From Rhyzopertha dominica (taxonomy: Eukaryota > Arthropoda > Insecta > Coleoptera > Bostrichidae): a DNA stretch of 64,000 nucleotides. Location of the stretch: the NCBI GenBank assembly GCA_025024175.1, contig QCXZ01000086.1:20736245-20800244 (forward strand), read 5' to 3'. Below, piece by piece: positions 62,201-64,000 of this stretch (position 1 is the stretch's first letter; the number at the start of each line of letters is the position of its first letter). Under the pieces are notes generated by a model. It had not been told where the DNA came from. It did not search any database and saw only the letters and a program-made list of their open reading frames with translations. A program made the position numbers and the translations under genes.

Positions 62201-62473
62201 TTGCCTAGTTTTTTTGCTTATTTCTGTGCTTATAATTTCTTGTTACAGACAAAACCATATGAGTTCTGCATTACCCGAAAGGAAACACAAATAACAAACC
62301 ACACACTGTCGTACACCTTCAGAAAACTCACTCCTGGAAATTACAGTTTGAAGTTGAGGGCGAAATCGCATGCTGATTGGGGGAGTTATTCTCCTGAAGT
62401 TTATTTCTATATAGAACCTGCTTCAGCTGACTCAACTCTGCATATAATCCTTTTCGTCATACTTGTAGTTATG
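50062..62473 (+). CDS. InR: Insulin-like receptor, ectodomain part of a receptor tyrosine kinase gene (12 exons, 3' end outside window)
   Basis: The gene binds insulin-like peptides at the cell surface and signals through PI3K/Akt and MAPK in growth, metabolism and reproduction (family knowledge). Exons: 50062-50230, 56666-57417, 58751-58931, 58982-59095, 59151-59507, 59562-59742, 61029-61189, 61245-61409, 61464-61638, 61700-61996, 62050-62192 and 62249-62473. Together they give about 973 codons: signal peptide, L1, furin-like Cys-rich, L2, FnIII-1, FnIII-2 with insert domain and KRKKR cleavage site, FnIII-3, start of the transmembrane helix. All borders are GT-AG and all phases match. The one defect is a single-base frame break near 61942. 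Intron 1 is 6.4 kb and full of transposons. The kinase exons must lie past 64000. Which insect InR paralogue this is cannot be decided. Confidence 0.9.
50231..50800. other. InR intron 1, proximal part
   Basis: Intronic sequence. A 97-codon minus frame at 50449-50742 has no recognisable motif and is not treated as a gene. It ends at the TA preceding the mariner-like element. Confidence 0.5.
50801..53089 (-). mobile_element. Mariner-like element with about 0.65 kb inverted repeats, inside InR intron 1
   Basis: The left end CAGGGTGTCCCAAAATTAGC and its inverse (GCTAATTTTGGGACACCCTG, one mismatch) are flanked by TA (50799-50800 and 53090-53091). Homology between the arms runs inward past 51450 and out from about 52590. 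The N-terminal coding part of the transposase therefore occurs twice: once in each arm, facing inward. The central unique part carries the catalytic domain on the minus strand. Confidence 0.85.
51787..52625 (-). pseudogene. Mariner-family transposase, degenerate
   Basis: Minus-strand reading in order: MPTFTNRELAEMH (N-terminal HTH, from about 52608), LRVQFCRWVLNNEVESNMIW followed by TDESTFTGNGIFNIHNSH (first catalytic Asp), LRDENPRAVRQAEQG, LPNRINVQEYLHFLQNNLDE, FKNDGAPAHYGRNVTDWLDQ (second Asp) and WIGRPPRSPDLNPLDYYLWG (third acidic position, DLNPLD). Stops follow AEQG and the frame changes. This is a recognised insect mariner-like layout. The HTH part also occurs in the opposite arm (51383-51560, ELADLHFVYGHCNGKARAG). 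Confidence 0.82.
53090..54921. other. InR intron 1, middle part; no gene
   Basis: AT-rich to about 54000, then a slightly GC-richer stretch at 54180-54430, with one N near 54491. No protein or named repeat was recognised. Confidence 0.45.
54922..56034 (-). mobile_element. Tc1-like DNA transposon, copy 3, internally deleted, in InR intron 1
   Basis: The right end (gatggggctatagttacgctccccaatg, given here as positions 56007-56034) is the inverse of the left end of copy 2, with TA at 56035-56036. The left end is eroded (TA then actgaacccatcctgaatt). The minus strand shows MPRGRYLTDMEK, FSRRKIAQRNNRSRKVVTNY, LRNPEQYGTNKKGG, and farther left DGFNCYWRDLRREP and NFGGGTLMVWSAFTKAG. The catalytic C-terminus is largely deleted. 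This copy lacks the THAP insertion and so shows the empty target site of copy 2. Confidence 0.85.
56035..56665. other. InR intron 1, distal part
   Basis: Ordinary intronic sequence ending in the acceptor tract ttttcttttcag at 56654-56665. No other feature seen. Confidence 0.55.
56666..57417 (+). CDS. InR: InR exon 2: L1 domain and first half of the Cys-rich region
   Basis: Starts [I]CTSMDIRNTLSSFEKLNGC and continues RVVEGFVQILLF, LTFPELTEITDYLLLYRVNG, LFPNLAVIRGQSLF, DLITHEKGQ, then a Cys-dense stretch including CWNRHHCQKVCKPECKACDA and CCDSECLGGCIGRPDNC. The MDIRN start, the LxxxxxIxGFVQIL strand and the FPNLxVIRG turn are hallmarks of the receptor L domain. Ends in phase 0 at GAG|GTAAGT. 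Reading on past the donor gives a stop at 57447. Confidence 0.92.
57418..58750. other. InR intron 2
   Basis: 1.33 kb intron. It contains a few short frames without motifs. The 3' end tcaattttgatctgtttag gives phase 0 entry to TAT TTA GGA CGG. A second tag seven bases later would break the frame. Confidence 0.75.
58751..58931 (+). CDS. InR: InR exon 3: second half of the Cys-rich region
   Basis: Reads YLGRRCVKRDECINMKSPIQ, TLLGGPREEQSYKTFNRSCI and LVCPNNYMPDDTNNTCVQCT. Six Cys are spaced as in the last repeats of the furin-like domain. It ends in phase 1 (ACA G|GTATGA). Confidence 0.88.
58982..59095 (+). CDS. InR: InR exon 4: start of L2
   Basis: [G]RCAKECPGTNVDNLLSAQQL followed by RGCTKIVGSLEIQIRGE. 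The SAQxLRGCTxIxGSLxIxIRG motif marks the start of the second L domain. Phase 1 in, phase 1 out (GAA A|GTACTT, a weak donor). Reading on gives TGA soon after, so splicing is needed. Confidence 0.88.
59151..59507 (+). CDS. InR: InR exon 5: most of L2
   Basis: After a 55 bp intron with acceptor ctgttttag, reads [R]SIVNELEENLSMIEHIEGYL, KIVRSFPLVSLNFLKSLRVI, YAFYVVDNQNLVEIWDWTNR and FHLNSKLCRSKIEELAQKV. The EIEGYLKI, FLKSLRVI and LDNQNLxxLWDW-like blocks are diagnostic of the insulin receptor L2. Ends GCG T|GTAAGT in phase 1. Confidence 0.92.
59562..59742 (+). CDS. InR: InR exon 6: FnIII-1, first part
   Basis: [C]DVRKMEVNVATVHSRSVIL, NWMGFNIDDQRKLLGYVVYS, IEAPYQNVTMYDGRDACGGD. The EAPYQNVTxxDGxDACG motif is highly conserved in insulin receptors. 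Ends in phase 2 at GG|GTATGC; reading past the donor gives a short tail and a stop. Confidence 0.92.
59743..61028. other. InR intron 6
   Basis: 1.29 kb intron with no recognised gene. It contains a run of nine G at about 60374-60382 and a GC-richer patch at 59940-60240. It ends in the acceptor tttttgcag. Confidence 0.75.
61029..61189 (+). CDS. InR: InR exon 7: FnIII-1, second part
   Basis: [G]WRVDDVSAHEVVTYFLPHL, then KPYTQYAFYVKTTTIAAYPI and GGQSDIKYFRTLPD. The LKPxTQYAxxVKT and KSDIxYxRT-like blocks close the first FnIII fold. Phase 1 end at GAT G|GTTTGT. Confidence 0.9.
61245..61409 (+). CDS. InR: InR exon 8: FnIII-2, first part
   Basis: [V]PSLPRNLQIKSNASDTLII, SWDPPLEPNGKLTHYIVEGV and EKPFAFMEEKNYCTD. 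The WxPPxxPNGxLTHY motif is typical of FnIII-2. A 55 bp intron precedes it. Ends in phase 1 at GAT C|GTAAGA. Confidence 0.9.
61464..61638 (+). CDS. InR: InR exon 9: insert domain
   Basis: [P]PVTPPTVSVEVAEKKPENE, TCKCEQDSKKLNTKVKEEGE and RRDEINFENALHNVVYIR. It is polar and low in structure, with a C-x-C pair where vertebrate receptors have a Cys cluster for the disulphide link, and FExxLHNVVxx just before the cleavage site. That last segment corresponds to the alpha-CT helix that contacts ligand in the family. Ends in phase 2. Confidence 0.88.
61700..61996 (+). CDS. InR: InR exon 10: cleavage site and FnIII-2, second part, with a frame break
   Basis: [K]EPNKRKKRDFMGPNFPYNF, then RSGKETWISFSFNVTGRTHL and LQHFTSYDIMVRACREVES. 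KRKKR is a furin-type alpha/beta cleavage site. The frame meets TAG at 61947-61949. The next frame (CCC from 61942) reads PNSPCSEQKSANGTTKKK up to a GTATTG donor and supplies the expected second Cys. One surplus base, or two missing, near 61935-61942 is the simplest explanation: a sequencing error or a real frameshift. Confidence 0.82.
62050..62192 (+). CDS. InR: InR exon 11: FnIII-3, first part
   Basis: [D]GADDIKRIEVVANKSLDSY, TVIWEEPTEPNGAILNYQIE and YRRLSIER. The WxEPxxPNGxIxxYxIxYRR pattern is the third FnIII start. Phase 1 in, phase 0 out (AGA|GTAGGC). Confidence 0.9.
62249..62473 (+). CDS. InR: InR exon 12: end of FnIII-3 and start of the transmembrane helix
   Basis: TKPYEFCITRKETQITNHTL, SYTFRKLTPGNYSLKLRAKS, HADWGSYSPEVYFYIEP, then ASADSTLHIILFVILVVM. 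The LxPGNYSxxxRAxSxAxxGS motif is typical, and the hydrophobic run at the end begins the membrane span. Ends in phase 0 at ATG|GTAAGA. The following exon, with the rest of the helix and juxtamembrane part, was not found before 64000. Confidence 0.9.
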
Positions 62474-64000
62474 GTAAGATTAACTTGTGTTTTTCTGTTA
62501 AATGTTTATACTGAGATCTTAATCAGCTAGATTTAAAGCAGTACATTGTTAATATGAAATAAAATACAAGCTGACGGGGGTTTGATTCAGACTTAAACGA
62601 GATATGAGAAACAAACCCCTTCTCACCAAATTTTCAGTGGAAGTTAGTTTTAATGAGGAGAATGTCTTCTGGTTAAATCCAGCCAAATATTTCAAGAAGC
62701 CACATATTTTACATCTACTGAAGATGGCGGCTTAGCTGCCGAAATACATATTTCGATTTTATAAATCATTGTGTTAAAAGATTTTTCATATATTGTTTAA
62801 TTATTAATATTGTTTAACATGATCACATTCATTAATTCATGCTAGTTTAATTTGTTGGATATCGGTAAACTCTTGGAGCATTAAGAATAAAAATAATTCT
62901 AATATCTATCATCGACCGAGACCGAAACAGAAAAAAACACATTTTTTAATACCAAATTTATTGTAAGGATGATTTGAACAATATTTGATACACTTATGGT
63001 TTTATTTCATTATTTAAGGAAATGTAATGTACATGTTAGTAACTTTTTCACATGTATTTCAGTTTTTTAGGAAAAAATTGATTCCCTTTTTAAAAATAAG
63101 GACAATTCATGATAAACGCAATTTTTTTAATAAAACTCAATATAGGTGAATGCTATTTCCTGAAACACTAACCCAAATGCCCTACACTATCATGTTGATT
63201 TAGGTTCTTTTCAGTTAAAAATAATGGAACTTAAATAATCAATAGGTAGTGAACATTTAGTTCTTTGAGGGAACTGTGTTTCTAAGGTCTTAGTCCAGTT
63301 AAGGAACTGGTGTCAGAAGAACATCTCTCCTTCAAGACCACTTAATTACAGAGATTTTCTCTCTGCTTCTAGAGTGAACATGATTTACTATCAGTCAGTT
63401 TGTTGTGTGTATGCTTAGATAAAGTATTGTTTTGTTTTGGTAAATTTATTTACGTTTATCACTGGCTATTTCAAGGATAGCTACACACATAAAACCATGG
63501 AGTGTCTTATATTTGGATCGCCTTTCAATTTAAAAGGCTTGGCGTTACCTTTGATTATTTCTCTCTTCATATTCCTGACATATCAGAATGTTATAAAGTT
63601 TTTGTTTGCTTGTGTGATATGAACTTAAACCTCCAGACTTCAAAAGGAAAACAACTGTTAGTTAAATTCGTAAAATCGTTCCAAATAGCATTGAAAAATT
63701 ACAGACAAAAGCAACCATACTGATTTCAGAACAAGTAACGTGAATTATTTTAGTTTTAGACTATTATTGTTGCCTGAATGATATTGAGACAGCGCCGTGA
63801 TGATGTGCAAAAGTAAAACATAATAGTATTTACTAGAAGGTAACGATATTCAGAATAATGTTAAAACTTTTTTTGACATTAGATCTTGGAAAATGCACCT
63901 ATTAATAAAAGTATCATGTGGAGAACATGCGTTGCTTATTGATCAAAGACTGTAGCAGCCATAACATCTACTGTTCTGGAAGATACTGGACTCATTTGGA
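62474..64000. other. InR intron 12, open at the window edge
   Basis: No kinase motif (GxGxxG, HRD, DFG) was seen on the + strand in this stretch. Frames at 63437-63622 and 63502-63723 show no recognisable domain. It is read as intron leading to exons beyond the window. Confidence 0.6.

Overview
The window looks like AT-rich insect nuclear DNA. Support comes from a spliced insulin-receptor ectodomain gene with several 53-61 bp GT-AG introns, plus a dense load of transposon families common in insects: Tc1/mariner, pogo, piggyBac-like, P-element-like and non-LTR retrotransposons. The isolated single N bases suggest a draft or ambiguity-masked assembly. I cannot name the species; a beetle or similar insect is a guess. 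No CRISPR array, operon, rRNA gene or intact tRNA was seen.

Host gene. The only host gene I recognise confidently is an insulin-like receptor (InR) on the + strand. A signal-peptide exon lies at 50062-50230, then a 6.4 kb transposon-loaded first intron. Eleven more exons run from 56666 to 62473 and encode L1, furin-like Cys-rich, L2, three FnIII regions with the insert domain and its KRKKR cleavage site, and the start of the transmembrane helix. All splice phases match across the exons. One frame break sits near 61942. The kinase exons are not in the window and should lie beyond base 64000.

Mobile-element landscape. About 3-10 kb holds two copies of a Tc1-like element, each interrupted by a 1.3 kb element that carries a THAP zinc-finger exon pair. 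A third THAP element stands alone at 32.4-33.7 kb and a third Tc1-like copy is at 54.9-56.0 kb. From 12.5 to 24.2 kb there is a LINE 3' fragment, a pogo/Tigger-like transposase remnant, and an IS630/mariner-type transposase gene split by a 4.77 kb P-element-like transposon. That transposon has 30 bp terminal inverted repeats, a 7 bp target duplication and a THAP plus transposase gene broken by one TAG. From 25.9 to 31.1 kb there is a piggyBac-like remnant, two nested long-inverted-repeat elements ending in TA-CAGGG, and another IS630-type remnant. From 35.8 to 36.4 kb there is a mariner-like remnant and a tRNA-derived head. From 43.1 to 49.9 kb there are inverted-repeat elements carrying a CR1-like LINE, and a jockey-like LINE that itself carries a pogo-like element with a pipsqueak-type domain. 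At 50.8-53.1 kb a mariner-like element with very long inverted repeats sits inside InR intron 1.

Everything else (for example most of 1-2900, 9.8-12.5, 33.7-35.8 and 36.6-43.1 kb) is AT-rich sequence in which no confident gene was found.
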